NCBI RefSeq assembly: GCF_018129005.1 | Contig: NZ_JAAEDL010000001.1 | Span: forward strand, 248,001 to 312,000 | Direction of reading: 5' to 3' | DNA: 64,000 bases | Source: Neoroseomonas eburnea | GTDB lineage: Bacteria; Pseudomonadota; Alphaproteobacteria; Acetobacterales; Acetobacteraceae | Shown here: in pieces, positions 32,895 to 40,876 of the stretch | Position numbering within the stretch: position 1 is the stretch's first letter | Layout: every line of letters begins with the position of its first letter | The notes under the pieces: model-generated | What the model was told of the DNA's origin: nothing | Database searches by the model: none | The model's input: only the letters and a program-made list of their open reading frames with translations | Program-made: the position numbers and the translations under genes

Positions 32895-33764
32895 TCAGTC
32901 CACCAGGATGCGCGCACCGGATACGCCGGCGGCCAGAGTCCGCTCAAGCGCGGCGTCGGCCGAAGCAGCATCGGCGAAGGGACCGAGGCGCACGCGGTAC
33001 TGCTGGTCCCGCCGCGGCCCGAAGGCCTCGACCCGCGCCCCCGGCACCCGGGCCGCCAGCCGCGCCGCAGCATCGGGGCGGGAGAGCGTGCCGGCCTCGA
33101 CGTACAGCCGCCCGGGATGGGGGGCGCCCTGGGTCACCGTTTCGGGCAACGCGAGGTCGGCAGCGGCGACGGGCGTCACCTCCGCCGCGGCCTGGCGCAC
33201 CGGGACCGCGGCGGCCACCGTGCCGGCCGCACGGGCGCCGGGCGGCGGAGCCAGGCTCTCGCTCGCCACCGCGGCGCGCGGCGCCGTCTCGATCGGAACC
33301 GTCGTCGCCGCGCGGCCGGGCACCGCCTCGGACAGCGCGCGGCTGCGGTCGCCATCCACCGCGACGCGCACCTGTGCCGTGCCGCCCTCCGGCACGCCGA
33401 GCAGCGCCGCGGCGCGGGACGAGAGCCCGATCACCCGTCCGGGCTGGACGGGTCCGCGATCGTTCACCCGCACCGCGAGCGACCGCCCGTTCTCGAGGTT
33501 GGTCACCAGCACCACCGCGGGCAGTTGCAGCGTGCGGTGGGCGGCGAGCGCGCGACCGTCGCTCCAGGCTTCGCCGTTCGCCGTCTGGCCGCCCCAGCCC
33601 GGCCCCGCATGCCGCGCGGCGAGCCCGGTCTCGACCAGCGAAAAATCCTCGCGCGGGTAGGACCAGACGCCGCCCATGCGATAGGGCTCGCCGACCGTGT
33701 AGCGCGCGGCCCCGCCCCCGCAGCCTGCCAGCAGCAGCGCGAGGAGGAATGCGGCCCCCCTCAC
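32895..33764 (-). CDS. rlpA: RlpA-like lipoprotein lytic transglycosylase with SPOR domain
   Basis: The 289-residue lipoprotein has the lipobox LLAGC (Cys about residue 15). Its double-psi beta-barrel domain (about residues 40-120) shows ANGEAWSDGRALAAHRTL and VRVNDRGPVQPGR, the latter with the catalytic Asp. A low-complexity Ala/Pro linker leads to a C-terminal SPOR domain (about residues 215-289) that binds denuded septal glycan. RlpA cleaves naked glycan strands at division sites. It starts with GTG overlapping the stop of the mltB-like gene (GTGA). Confidence 0.9.
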   Translation of the reverse strand: MRGAAFLLALLLAGCGGGAARYTVGEPYRMGGVWSYPREDFSLVETGLAARHAGPGWGGQTANGEAWSDGRALAAHRTLQLPAVVLVTNLENGRSLAVRVNDRGPVQPGRVIGLSSRAAALLGVPEGGTAQVRVAVDGDRSRALSEAVPGRAATTVPIETAPRAAVASESLAPPPGARAAGTVAAAVPVRQAAAEVTPVAAADLALPETVTQGAPHPGRLYVEAGTLSRPDAAARLAARVPGARVEAFGPRRDQQYRVRLGPFADAASADAALERTLAAGVSGARILVD

Positions 33765-34786
33765 CCCACCCGGTCCGACAGCAGCCCGACCGCAAGGCCG
33801 TAGTTCACCGGCGAGTTGTAGCGGCGGATGACGCGCAGGTTGTGATGGCCGAGGAAGACCTGGCCGCTGCCCCGGCTCGGCAGGACGATGCTCGCCTCCG
33901 GCCCGTCGGCCGGCAGCGGGTTGCCGTTGGCGTCGCGGAAGCCCATGCGGGCGAAGTCGCGCAGCGGGCGGCGGCTTTCGGTGTCGGCGCCGGAGAGGCT
34001 GAAGCCCGGCGGCGGGCGCACTTCCCGCCCCCAGGGCTCGCCGTCCCGCCAGCCGTTGCGCTGGAAATAGTGGGCGATGGAGCCGAGCGCATCGGCCCGG
34101 CTGTCCCAGATGTCACGCCGCCCGTCGCCGTCGAAATCCACCGCCAGCCGCTCGAAGTTGGAGGGCATGAATTGCGGCTGCCCCATCGCGCCGGCCCAGG
34201 ACCCGCGCATGCGATCGGGGCGGATGTGCCCGTCCTCGAGGATCTTCAGCGCGGCGAAGAGCTCGTTGCGGAAATAGGAGGCGCGGCGGCCCTCCCAGGC
34301 CAGCGTCGCCAGCGCCTCGACCACGCCGAAGCCGCCGGTATTGCCGCCGAAATTGGTCTCCACGCCCCAGATCGCGACGATGACGCGGGGCGAGACGCGG
34401 TAGCGGCCCTCGATCCGGCGCAGCAGCTCGGCATTCTCGCGATAGAGCCGCTGGCCGTTCTGGATCCGCGTCGGCGTCACCATGATGCGGTCGCGGTAAT
34501 CCTCCCAGGGCAGGCCGCCTTCCGCCTGGCGCCGGTCGAGCTCGATGACGCGGGAGTTGGGCCGTACGCCCGCGAAGGCGGCGGCCAGGGTGGTCTGGGA
34601 GACGCCGCGGCGGCGCGCCTCGGTCTTCACCCCTTCCACGAAGCGGTCGAAGGGGACGGAGGAGACCGGTTCCACCATCGGCGCCGGTTCGGGTGCCGGG
34701 GCGGTCGCGACCGGCGCGGCCGGCGGATTGGCGGCGGCGCAGCCGGCGAGCGGCGCAGCGGCGAGGAAGAGGCGGCGCGGGATCAT
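33761..34786 (-). CDS. MltB-type lytic murein transglycosylase
   Basis: The 341-residue product starts with a lipoprotein signal (LFLAAAPLAGC, Cys about residue 16). The transglycosylase domain (about residues 45-340) has the catalytic Glu in IVAIWGVETNFGGNTG (about residue 138) and the conserved SWAGAMGQPQFMPSNF (about residues 193-208). No peptidoglycan-binding module follows. The ATG at 34786 was preferred over an upstream ATG because it gives the signal peptide. It is coupled to rlpA and near the D,D-carboxypeptidase, making a cell-wall remodelling set. Confidence 0.9.
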   Translation of the reverse strand: MIPRRLFLAAAPLAGCAAANPPAAPVATAPAPEPAPMVEPVSSVPFDRFVEGVKTEARRRGVSQTTLAAAFAGVRPNSRVIELDRRQAEGGLPWEDYRDRIMVTPTRIQNGQRLYRENAELLRRIEGRYRVSPRVIVAIWGVETNFGGNTGGFGVVEALATLAWEGRRASYFRNELFAALKILEDGHIRPDRMRGSWAGAMGQPQFMPSNFERLAVDFDGDGRRDIWDSRADALGSIAHYFQRNGWRDGEPWGREVRPPPGFSLSGADTESRRPLRDFARMGFRDANGNPLPADGPEASIVLPSRGSGQVFLGHHNLRVIRRYNSPVNYGLAVGLLSDRVG

Positions 34787-34892
34787 GGGCGGTGGGTGCC
34801 ATGCGCGCGGGGCGGATGCAAACGGCAGATGCATGCCTTGGCGCCTTCGTCCGGGATGTTAAGGTCCGTCGCATACCCGGAGGAACAACGCC

Positions 34893-36293
34893 ATGGCCGC
34901 CGTCACGCGCGAACTCGCCGCCTTCACCGCCGCGATCCGCCTCGAATCCCTGCCCTCCGAAGTGCAGGAACGGACCCGTTTCCTGGTGCTCGACCTGGTC
35001 GGCAACATGCTGCGCGGACGTCACGATGCCGAGAGCACGGCGCCGCTGCTCGCCGCGGTGCGGGCCCTGGGCCTCGCGGCCGGCTCCGCCGCGGTGTTCG
35101 GCGATTCGGCCCGCTACACCCCGGCCGGGGCCGCGCTGGTCAATGGCACCACGGCGCATTCGCTCGACTTCGACGATACCCACGCGGCAGGCACGCTGCA
35201 TCCCGGCGCGCCGGTCATTCCGGCCGCGCTCGCCGCCGCCGAGATGGTCGGCGCGGATGGCCGCACCGTGCTGGCGGCGATCGTCGCGGGCTATGAGGTG
35301 ACCTGCCGGCTCGCCCTCTCCCTGCCCGGCGGCGACCACTACGAGCGCGGCTACCACCCGACCGCGACCTGCGGCGCCTTCGGCGCGGCGGCGGCGGCGG
35401 CGCGGGTCTTCGGGCTTTCGGCGGCGCAGGTCGAGGACGCCTTCGGCATCGCCCTGTCCCAGGCGGCGGGCAGCCTCCAGTTCCTCAACAACGGCGCATG
35501 GACGAAGCGCTTCCAGGTCGGCTGGTCGGCGCTGAACGGGCTGACCGCCGCCTCGCTCGCGCGCGAGGGCTTCCGCGGCGCCGGCGAGGCGCTGGAAGGC
35601 CGCGCCGGCTTCCTGCGCGCCTATGCCCCCAATCCGAAGCCCGAGCGCGCGCTGCAGGATCTCGGCACGGCATGGGAGCTGATGGAGACGGCGGTGAAGC
35701 CCTATCCGTCCTGCCGCTACGGCCACGCCAACGTGGACGCGGCGCTGGCGCTGCGCGCCGAGCTCGGCCTGAAGACCGAGGAGATCGAGTCCGTGACCAT
35801 GGGCCTGCCCAACAAGGGCATGCTGCTGGTGGGCGCGCCGACGCAGTACAAGCAGAACCCGCAGAACATCGTGGACGGCCAGTTCAGCGGCCCCTTCGTG
35901 GTGGCCTGCGCCCTGGCGCGCGGGCATTTCGGCTGGGACAGCTACGCCTGGCTGCAGGATGCCGACCTGCGCGGGCTGATGAAGAAGATCCTGCCGCAGG
36001 AGGATGCCGAGGTGGAGGCCGACTTCCCCGCCTTCATGTCCGGCAAGCTGACGGTGAAGGCGCGCGGCCAGACCTTCGTGAAGAAGGTGAACATCCCGAA
36101 GGGCGAGCCGGCGAACTTCCTGACCGAGGCGGAGCTGCGCGCGAAGTTCCATGGCCTCGCCGATGCGGTGCTCGGGGCGGATCGCGCGAGACAACTTGCC
36201 GATGCGGTGCTGAACCTCGACAAGGCCGCGGACGTGCATGGCATGCTGCGGCTCGGCGCGCCGATGATGGCGGCACGCCTCGCCGGCGAGTAA
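34893..36293 (+). CDS. MmgE/PrpD family protein
   Basis: The 466-residue protein matches the MmgE/PrpD family (2-methylcitrate dehydratase, iminodisuccinate epimerase, cis-aconitate decarboxylase). Family motifs include NGTTAHSLDFDDTHAAGTLH (about residues 83-102), EVTCRLALSL, GYHPTATCGAFGAAAAAARV (about residues 151-170), and PYPSCRYGHANVDAAL (about residues 270-285). No prpB, prpC or other methylcitrate-cycle gene is nearby, so the substrate is open. It has a good ribosome-binding site (GGAGGAA) and stands alone between the cell-wall genes and tRNA-Ser. Confidence 0.88.
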   Translation: MAAVTRELAAFTAAIRLESLPSEVQERTRFLVLDLVGNMLRGRHDAESTAPLLAAVRALGLAAGSAAVFGDSARYTPAGAALVNGTTAHSLDFDDTHAAGTLHPGAPVIPAALAAAEMVGADGRTVLAAIVAGYEVTCRLALSLPGGDHYERGYHPTATCGAFGAAAAAARVFGLSAAQVEDAFGIALSQAAGSLQFLNNGAWTKRFQVGWSALNGLTAASLAREGFRGAGEALEGRAGFLRAYAPNPKPERALQDLGTAWELMETAVKPYPSCRYGHANVDAALALRAELGLKTEEIESVTMGLPNKGMLLVGAPTQYKQNPQNIVDGQFSGPFVVACALARGHFGWDSYAWLQDADLRGLMKKILPQEDAEVEADFPAFMSGKLTVKARGQTFVKKVNIPKGEPANFLTEAELRAKFHGLADAVLGADRARQLADAVLNLDKAADVHGMLRLGAPMMAARLAGE

Positions 36294-36311
36294 GGGGTAA
36301 GGGGGAGCGCC

Positions 36312-36337
36312 CGGCCGGAGGGGAGCAACTCCGGCCG
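36312..36337 (+). terminator. hairpin after the MmgE/PrpD gene
   Basis: CGGCCGGAG and CTCCGGCCG form a 9-bp stem with an 8-base loop, 19 bases past the stop. No T-run follows, so it is only a probable terminator. Confidence 0.45.
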
Positions 36338-36413
36338 CCCGGGTTGCCGGGAGGTCCGGAGCGGCGATCCTGATGCCCCGCTTGCGGGCCAGGACCGCAC
36401 GCCCAGGGCACGT

Positions 36414-36503
36414 GGAGCGGTGGCCGAGTGGTTGAAGGCACCAGTCTTGAAAACTGGCGAACTCGCAAGGGTTTCGTGGGTTCGAATCCCACCCGCTCCG
36501 CCA
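36414..36503 (+). tRNA. tRNA-Ser (anticodon TGA)
   Basis: The 90-base class II tRNA has acceptor GGAGCGG with CCGCTCC, D-arm TGGCCGAGTGG, anticodon loop CTTGAAA with TGA, a variable arm (CGAACTCGCAAGGGTTTCG), T-arm GGGTTCGAATCCC, discriminator G and encoded CCA. It marks the left edge of the accessory region, and tRNA-Ser genes are frequent integration sites. Confidence 0.97.
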
Positions 36504-37452
36504 TTTTAGCTAGCGAAATCACCGGATTGGACCGAGGTCGCTCGGCCATTCCCACGGTAGTTCCCACATTCGATGCGAGGTGGGGCACGGTCACGTCCGA
36601 AGGCAGGCCCCTGCCCTTCGGGCAAGGCTTGCGGCACCATCCTCCCTCCCCCCCCCCCGTTACACGTTGCGTCTTGACCGTGACCAAGCGCCTGAAAGCC
36701 CCGGTGGAGCCGGCCGTCCTCGCATGGTGACGGAAGACCACTCCCGCACAGATCGCAGCCACATGCAGCCGGTCGGGGTTGCGGGGGCCCGGAGCGGGTG
36801 ATGCCGCTGCGCCAGCCACGCGAAGCGGCAGGCGCCGTGCAGGGCTCCCCGGGCATGCACGGCTGGATTCGCCGGCCGCGCTCGGACGGCGGCTCACGGT
36901 CCGTCCTATTGCCGCCCTCGCGGAGGAACGCCGGTGCAATACCGCGTACGGCGAGATCGGAATGCTATGCGTAGAACGCCAGCTCAGACCGTCAGGACGC
37001 ATTGCTGGAAGCCGGTGAACCGACCTCGGCGGCCGGTTTCGGCCGGATCAGCCGCCGCGGCATCGGCTTGTGGCGGGGTATAGACTCGCACGGGTTTGGC
37101 GCTCGTCCGGATGCGCGGTGGCCGGAGCCTCAAATCCGGACGCCTGTGGCCGAACCTCGGCCGTGCCCTGACCGTTGCCGCATTCGGGCCCCTCGCCATT
37201 TGCTCGCGCGTGCCATGGCGGTGCCGCCCGGCGCCGCATCGCGGCGGGAGCGGCGCGGAGACCTTGGCGCCCGGCTCGCCCTGGCGGCGAGCGCGCCGAT
37301 GCGAGTGGCAGTCGAGATGCGCGCGTCTCGGCAGGACGGCTGGGGATGCTCTGCGCTGGCGTAAGGACTCGGGGGGTCAGATGGCGGCACGCTGAAGTTG
37401 GAGTTGACCCGGTTTCGCGGACACCCCGAGGCTTGAGACGGAGGTGTCCAAG
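36504..37452. other. gene-poor stretch after tRNA-Ser
   Basis: This 949-base stretch has no open frame with recognisable similarity, ribosome-binding site or consistent codon bias on either strand. It contains a run of ten C (near 36650) and, at its right end, a likely left end of the IS3 remnant (TGAAGTTGGAGTTGACCC near 37394). No integrase and no second copy of the tRNA end were seen in the window. Confidence 0.5.
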
Positions 37453-37928
37453 ATGCCGAAATTCAGGGTGCCCTAGCCGCCGGAGTTCGGGCGGCAGATG
37501 GTGGAGTTGGTCCGATCGGGGCGAACGCCGGAGGACCTCCCGCGCGAGTTCGAGCCGACGGCGCAGTCGATCTGGAACTGGGTGCGGCCGGCCGAGCGCG
37601 ATGGCGTCGCCCGCAAGGACGGCGGCGTGAGCAGTCCGGAGCGCGAGGAACTGGCGAAGCTCCAGCGTGCGAACCATCGCCTGCGCCAGGAGCGTGACAT
37701 CTTGGCAAAGGCGGCGGCCTGGTTCGCGAGGGAGAGGACCCCGAACGGGTCTTCGAGTTCATGAGCGCGCACCAGGCCGATTTCCCGATCGCCACCATGG
37801 CCCGTGTGCTCGGCGTCTCGTCCTCCGGCTACGACGCGTGGCGCAGCCGGCCGGCCTCGGCTCATGGCAACCGTCGTCTGGCCCCCACCTTGCGGCGTGG
37901 GTTTGTGATGGTGCGCTGCCGCGGCTGA
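37453..37928 (+). pseudogene. IS3-family transposase remnant (orfA with nonsense codon, truncated orfB)
   Basis: OrfA begins MPKFRVP at 37453, then has TAG at 37474 (codon 8), and continues in the same frame through FGRQMVELVRSGRTPEDLPR, a helix-turn-helix of IS3 OrfA, and a Leu-rich coiled coil (LAKLQRANHRLRQERDILAK) to a stop at 37762. OrfB follows in the -1 frame, as usual for IS3 programmed frameshifting (VFEFMSAHQADFPIATMAR, then VLGVSSSGYDAWRSRP), but breaks off after about 40 residues, before the DDE catalytic core. The element cannot transpose. Confidence 0.85.
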
Positions 37929-37975
37929 AATGGCGGCGGGGTGCTGGATGGATATCCAGGCGGAGGCTGCGAGCA

Positions 37976-37997
37976 CTCCTACGAGAAGTCGTAGGAG
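37976..37997. terminator. 9-bp hairpin between IS3 remnant and GlsB-like gene
   Basis: CTCCTACGA and TCGTAGGAG flank the loop GAAG. It lies 50 bases past the stop of the minus-strand GlsB-like gene and may end its transcript; no T-run follows. Confidence 0.45.
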
Positions 37998-38046
37998 CGC
38001 AGGCAGCGAGGTGGTGGAGGTGGTGACACTGTGAAGCGGGAGAATC

Positions 38047-38298
38047 TCATCGCGGCACGATCCGGATGACGACCAGGACCAATACCGCGCCGAGCGTCGC
38101 TGCCAGGACCACGCCCAGCATTCCGCTTCCCAGGCCGACCCCGACGGCCGGCAAAAGCCATCCCGCCACCACCGCGCCGAGGATGCCGACGACGATATTG
38201 CCTATCAGCCCCAGCGAGCCGCCTCGGACCAGCGTGCTCGCCAGGAACCCGGCCACACCTCCGATCACGATCCAGACGAGGATGGTCAAGAGATCCAT
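38047..38298 (-). CDS. GlsB/YeaQ/YmgE-family small membrane protein
   Basis: The 83-residue, very hydrophobic protein has three membrane helices and the Gly-rich family pattern (WIVIGGVAGFLASTLVRGG, then GNIVVGILGAVVAGWLL). Members are stress-linked inner-membrane proteins called transglycosylase-associated, with no proven activity. The stop of the upstream secreted protein gene is two bases before its start, so the two are probably one operon. Confidence 0.88.
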   Translation of the reverse strand: MDLLTILVWIVIGGVAGFLASTLVRGGSLGLIGNIVVGILGAVVAGWLLPAVGVGLGSGMLGVVLAATLGAVLVLVVIRIVPR

Positions 38299-38299
38299 C

Positions 38300-39058
38300 T
38301 CAGCCTCCCGTGATGACAGCTTCAGGGATCACGAATCGCTGCCCACCGATGCGGATGTGGAAGTCGTCGCCCTGGCGCCCGACTGTCATGCGCGCACCGG
38401 CATCGGCCTGTGATTCATCGTAACGCACCGGTGTCATATCCTCGAAGTAGATCACCCGGCTGCCCCCGTCTGGCCAGAACACCGTCACCTGGCCATTGCC
38501 ACGCCCGCGCGTACGCTCGACACCGAACCGGCACTGCGCGACCGGCTGGCCTGCATGGCGGGCGCAAGGGATGTGGCCCGTGGCATGGAAGGTCGTGCCC
38601 GGCACCGTCGCGTCGTGAGGCCGGGTCGGCGCGGTCGCGGCGCCACCGGTCGCCGAGACCTCGATCCGGTAGTTCGCCCTCTCCCCGCGCCGCGCGGCGG
38701 CGCGGTTGAGGAACACCTGGATCAGGTAGTCGCCGTTATGCGCCGTGCGCACTTCCATCCGCGGTCCGCCGGTCTCGCCGATGTAGAGCGCGCTGTCACG
38801 CCCCGGCACATGGCCTGGTTCGAAGACGTTGAAGGCGACGGCGTCGTTCCCGGTATGGAGAACGACCCGCAGCATCTGCCCGGACGAGAGCCCGAGAAGG
38901 TAGTGCACCGCCTCCCGCCCCGCGACATGGCCCGAGAGGGTCGCCCCGCTCGCGCCATGGGCGAAGTGGACATGGACCACCCGCACCTCGGCCGCCCACG
39001 CCGCCGGGGCGAGTGCAACGAGGCTGACCAGCACGGCGAGCCAGATCTTCCGCATCAT
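38300..39058 (-). CDS. secreted two-domain protein of unknown function
   Basis: The 252-residue product has a clear signal peptide (MMRKIWLAVLVSLVALAP, cleavage after AWA). Residues about 25-135 form a beta-rich domain with RVVHVHFAHGASGATLSGHV, LFIG-like ALYIGETGG and GDYLIQVFLNRAAARRGERA. This pattern resembles the domain found in lysozyme-inhibitor-like (PliG-type) and other exported proteins. A second domain (about residues 160-252) has two Cys (IPCARHAGQPVAQCRFG) and ends GGQRFVIPEAVITGG. The function is not established. It is followed by the GlsB-like gene and preceded by a small lipoprotein gene on the same strand. Confidence 0.7.
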   Translation of the reverse strand: MMRKIWLAVLVSLVALAPAAWAAEVRVVHVHFAHGASGATLSGHVAGREAVHYLLGLSSGQMLRVVLHTGNDAVAFNVFEPGHVPGRDSALYIGETGGPRMEVRTAHNGDYLIQVFLNRAAARRGERANYRIEVSATGGAATAPTRPHDATVPGTTFHATGHIPCARHAGQPVAQCRFGVERTRGRGNGQVTVFWPDGGSRVIYFEDMTPVRYDESQADAGARMTVGRQGDDFHIRIGGQRFVIPEAVITGG

Positions 39059-39124
39059 GGAGCTTCCCTTCCAGCATCGCATCCGCAGGCCGGCCTCGCG
39101 CGCGCGGCGAGGCCGGCGTCACCG

Positions 39125-39454
39125 TCAGGTCGGGCAGTTCGTCATCGGCACCTGGGTGACCGATGTGTAGCGCCCTCCGCCGGTCACCGTGCGCACGCAG
39201 GTGCGCGAGCCTTCATGCAGCCAGAACTGGGTGAGGCCTTGCCGGCGCGCGAGGCTGAAGCCGCGCCGCTCCATCTCGCCCTCGCCGCTGGACGCGCGCG
39301 CGCCCTGCAGATCGGCGAACTGCGGTGCCGGCGCCGGCGCCGGCGCGGACGCGGCGGGCGGCGGCGTGTGGGCGGGGGGCGGCGAGCCGCCGCAGGCCGA
39401 AAGGCCGAGCAGAGCAAGAAGCGTCGGCGCAGCGAGAACGACACGGAGGCTCAT
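39125..39454 (-). CDS. small Pro/Ala-rich lipoprotein
   Basis: The 109-residue product has a lipoprotein signal (LLALLGLSAC, Cys about residue 20), an Ala/Pro-rich linker (residues about 23-45) and a C-terminal domain with MERRGFSLARRQGLTQFWL and two Cys near the end (SRTCVRTVTGG and MTNCPT). I do not recognise the family. Upstream of the start (GAAGGG ribosome-binding site) lies the duplicated GGATCGCGAA region, so its expression may respond to the neighbouring AraC-type regulator. Confidence 0.65.
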   Translation of the reverse strand: MSLRVVLAAPTLLALLGLSACGGSPPPAHTPPPAASAPAPAPAPQFADLQGARASSGEGEMERRGFSLARRQGLTQFWLHEGSRTCVRTVTGGGRYTSVTQVPMTNCPT

Positions 39455-39500
39455 GGATGATCCCTTCGGTATGTAACGCCGCGACATGGTGCCCACTCTC

Positions 39501-39620
39501 GGGCGTATTCGCGATCCGGATCGCGAAAGAAACATCCGATCTGCGATGCACTCCGTGAAGATCGGCGGGCGTCAGCAATCCGGATCGCGAAGACCCCATC
39601 CGATCCGCGACGCATGCGGC
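39501..39620. promoter_or_regulatory. duplicated palindromic operator-like region
   Basis: Two units of about 42 bases (from 39514 and from 39578) share ATCCGGATCGCGAA, then CATCCGATC, GCGA and GCA in the same order, 64 bases apart. The first is extended to a perfect 20-base palindrome TTCGCGATCCGGATCGCGAA (39508-39527). The region lies between the small lipoprotein gene and the end of the AraC-type gene. Related half-sites occur at 40715-40755. Confidence 0.6.
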
Positions 39621-39676
39621 GAACATCGCAGCCAGGACGCGCCCGCCCGCGTGGCACGCGTGGCGCCCCGGTCGGC

Positions 39677-40606
39677 CTATCCCCGCCGGCGCCGCAGCGT
39701 CTCGGACGGCGTCTCGCCGAACTGGCCTCGATAAGCGGCCGCGAACCGACCGAGATGGACGAAGCCGCTGAGAAACGCAGCGGCCGCCACGCTCGGCACC
39801 GGATGATCGAGCAGCAGTCGCTCCCGCGCGCGTTCGAGCCGCGTCGCAGTCAACATCGCCCGCGGCGTCGTGCCCCGGCGGTCGTGGAAGGCCGCCTGCA
39901 GGGCACGCAGACCCACGCCGACCTCGAGCGCGAGGCCGTCGAGCGTCAGCGGCTCGTCCGATCGGGCGCGGATGATCTCCTCCGCGCGGCGGACATGCGC
40001 CTCGGAGGTGGAAACGCGACGCACGCCGGCAAAGCCGGGAGACAGATCGAATTCGGCGAGAAGATTCAGGATCAGCGCTTCCGAGGCGCGCACGGCCCCC
40101 TTGCCGTGCAGCGGACTGTCGTTAGATGCGAGTTCCCCGAGCAGGAAGCGCATGTAGCCCTCCAGGGCCCTGGCACGGGCATCCGCCGCGGCGGAGGGGA
40201 ACAGGACGCCCGGCGGGCTTTCGCTGCCGGCAGCCCGCCGGTCGCCGCGGGGGGCCACCACGCCGATCGCCTCGAAGGTGGCGGCGCCGGGCGGGCGGAC
40301 CATCGCGACGCGACGCCCGGGCCGGAAGTAGGATGCCGCGCCGGCCCGCGTTTCGAGAACCCTGCCGCCGGCTTCGACCGACAGCGTGCCGCGGATCGGG
40401 GCAATGAAGGCGACGACGCCGCTGTTGCGGGAGACGATGTCGTGGCCGGTCGAGCGCACCCGGGCGATGGTGACCTCGCCCAGCCTCGCCGAGCGGATAC
40501 CGAGGCGGCCCCGGAGGCCGTCGAGGAGTTGGAACCGCTCGACGCTCTCGGTCAGGACGCCCGTCCCGCCGGGGACAACCATGGTCGTGGTCACGTGGCT
40601 CGGCAT
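39677..40606 (-). CDS. AraC-family transcriptional regulator
   Basis: The 309-residue protein has an N-terminal cupin-like ligand domain (about residues 20-180) and a C-terminal AraC double helix-turn-helix. Helices lie around EPLTLDGLALEVGVGLRALQ (about residues 217-236) and PSVAAAAFLSGFVHLGRFAA (about residues 269-288), followed by YRGQFGETPSETLRRRR. The inducer is unknown. It is divergent from the autotransporter gene, 270 bases apart, and repeated GGATCGCGAA motifs lie on both sides of it, so control of the autotransporter and perhaps the lipoprotein is plausible. Confidence 0.9.
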   Translation of the reverse strand: MPSHVTTTMVVPGGTGVLTESVERFQLLDGLRGRLGIRSARLGEVTIARVRSTGHDIVSRNSGVVAFIAPIRGTLSVEAGGRVLETRAGAASYFRPGRRVAMVRPPGAATFEAIGVVAPRGDRRAAGSESPPGVLFPSAAADARARALEGYMRFLLGELASNDSPLHGKGAVRASEALILNLLAEFDLSPGFAGVRRVSTSEAHVRRAEEIIRARSDEPLTLDGLALEVGVGLRALQAAFHDRRGTTPRAMLTATRLERARERLLLDHPVPSVAAAAFLSGFVHLGRFAAAYRGQFGETPSETLRRRRG

Positions 40607-40714
40607 GGCGGCACCTTAGGCGGGACGATGGGTCCGTATCCACCTCCGTGCGCGTCGGGCGGGCGCGCTTCGCGGCGGCGGCCCTATCGCGTCCAGCTCC
40701 GCGAGCCATGGTTC

Positions 40715-40755
40715 TTCGCGAAGTGGATTGCTGGATCGCGAAACGGATCGCGCGC
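40715..40755. promoter_or_regulatory. GGATCGCGAA half-sites between araC-type gene and autotransporter
   Basis: TTCGCGAA (40715-40722), GGATCGCGAA (40733-40742) and GGATCGCG (40745-40752) lie in the divergent promoter region. The core equals that of the duplicated sites at 39508-39591. Spacing of the last two (12 bases) is close to one helical turn, as expected for a dimeric or tandem-binding regulator. Confidence 0.5.
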
Positions 40756-40876
40756 CGCGATTCCCGCCGATAGGTTGATCGACGACGGCGACGGACCACC
40801 GTGGCGCGCCCTCTATGTCGTGCATCGGTTGGGCCGAAGCGCGGCGCGAGGGCACGAAGTTGTGTAGGGGGATTGC

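Noticed and set aside
36034-37002. A minus-strand frame across tRNA-Ser containing the translation MAERVGFEPTKPLRV
   Set aside because: This is the well-known false protein from a reversed tRNA-Ser gene.
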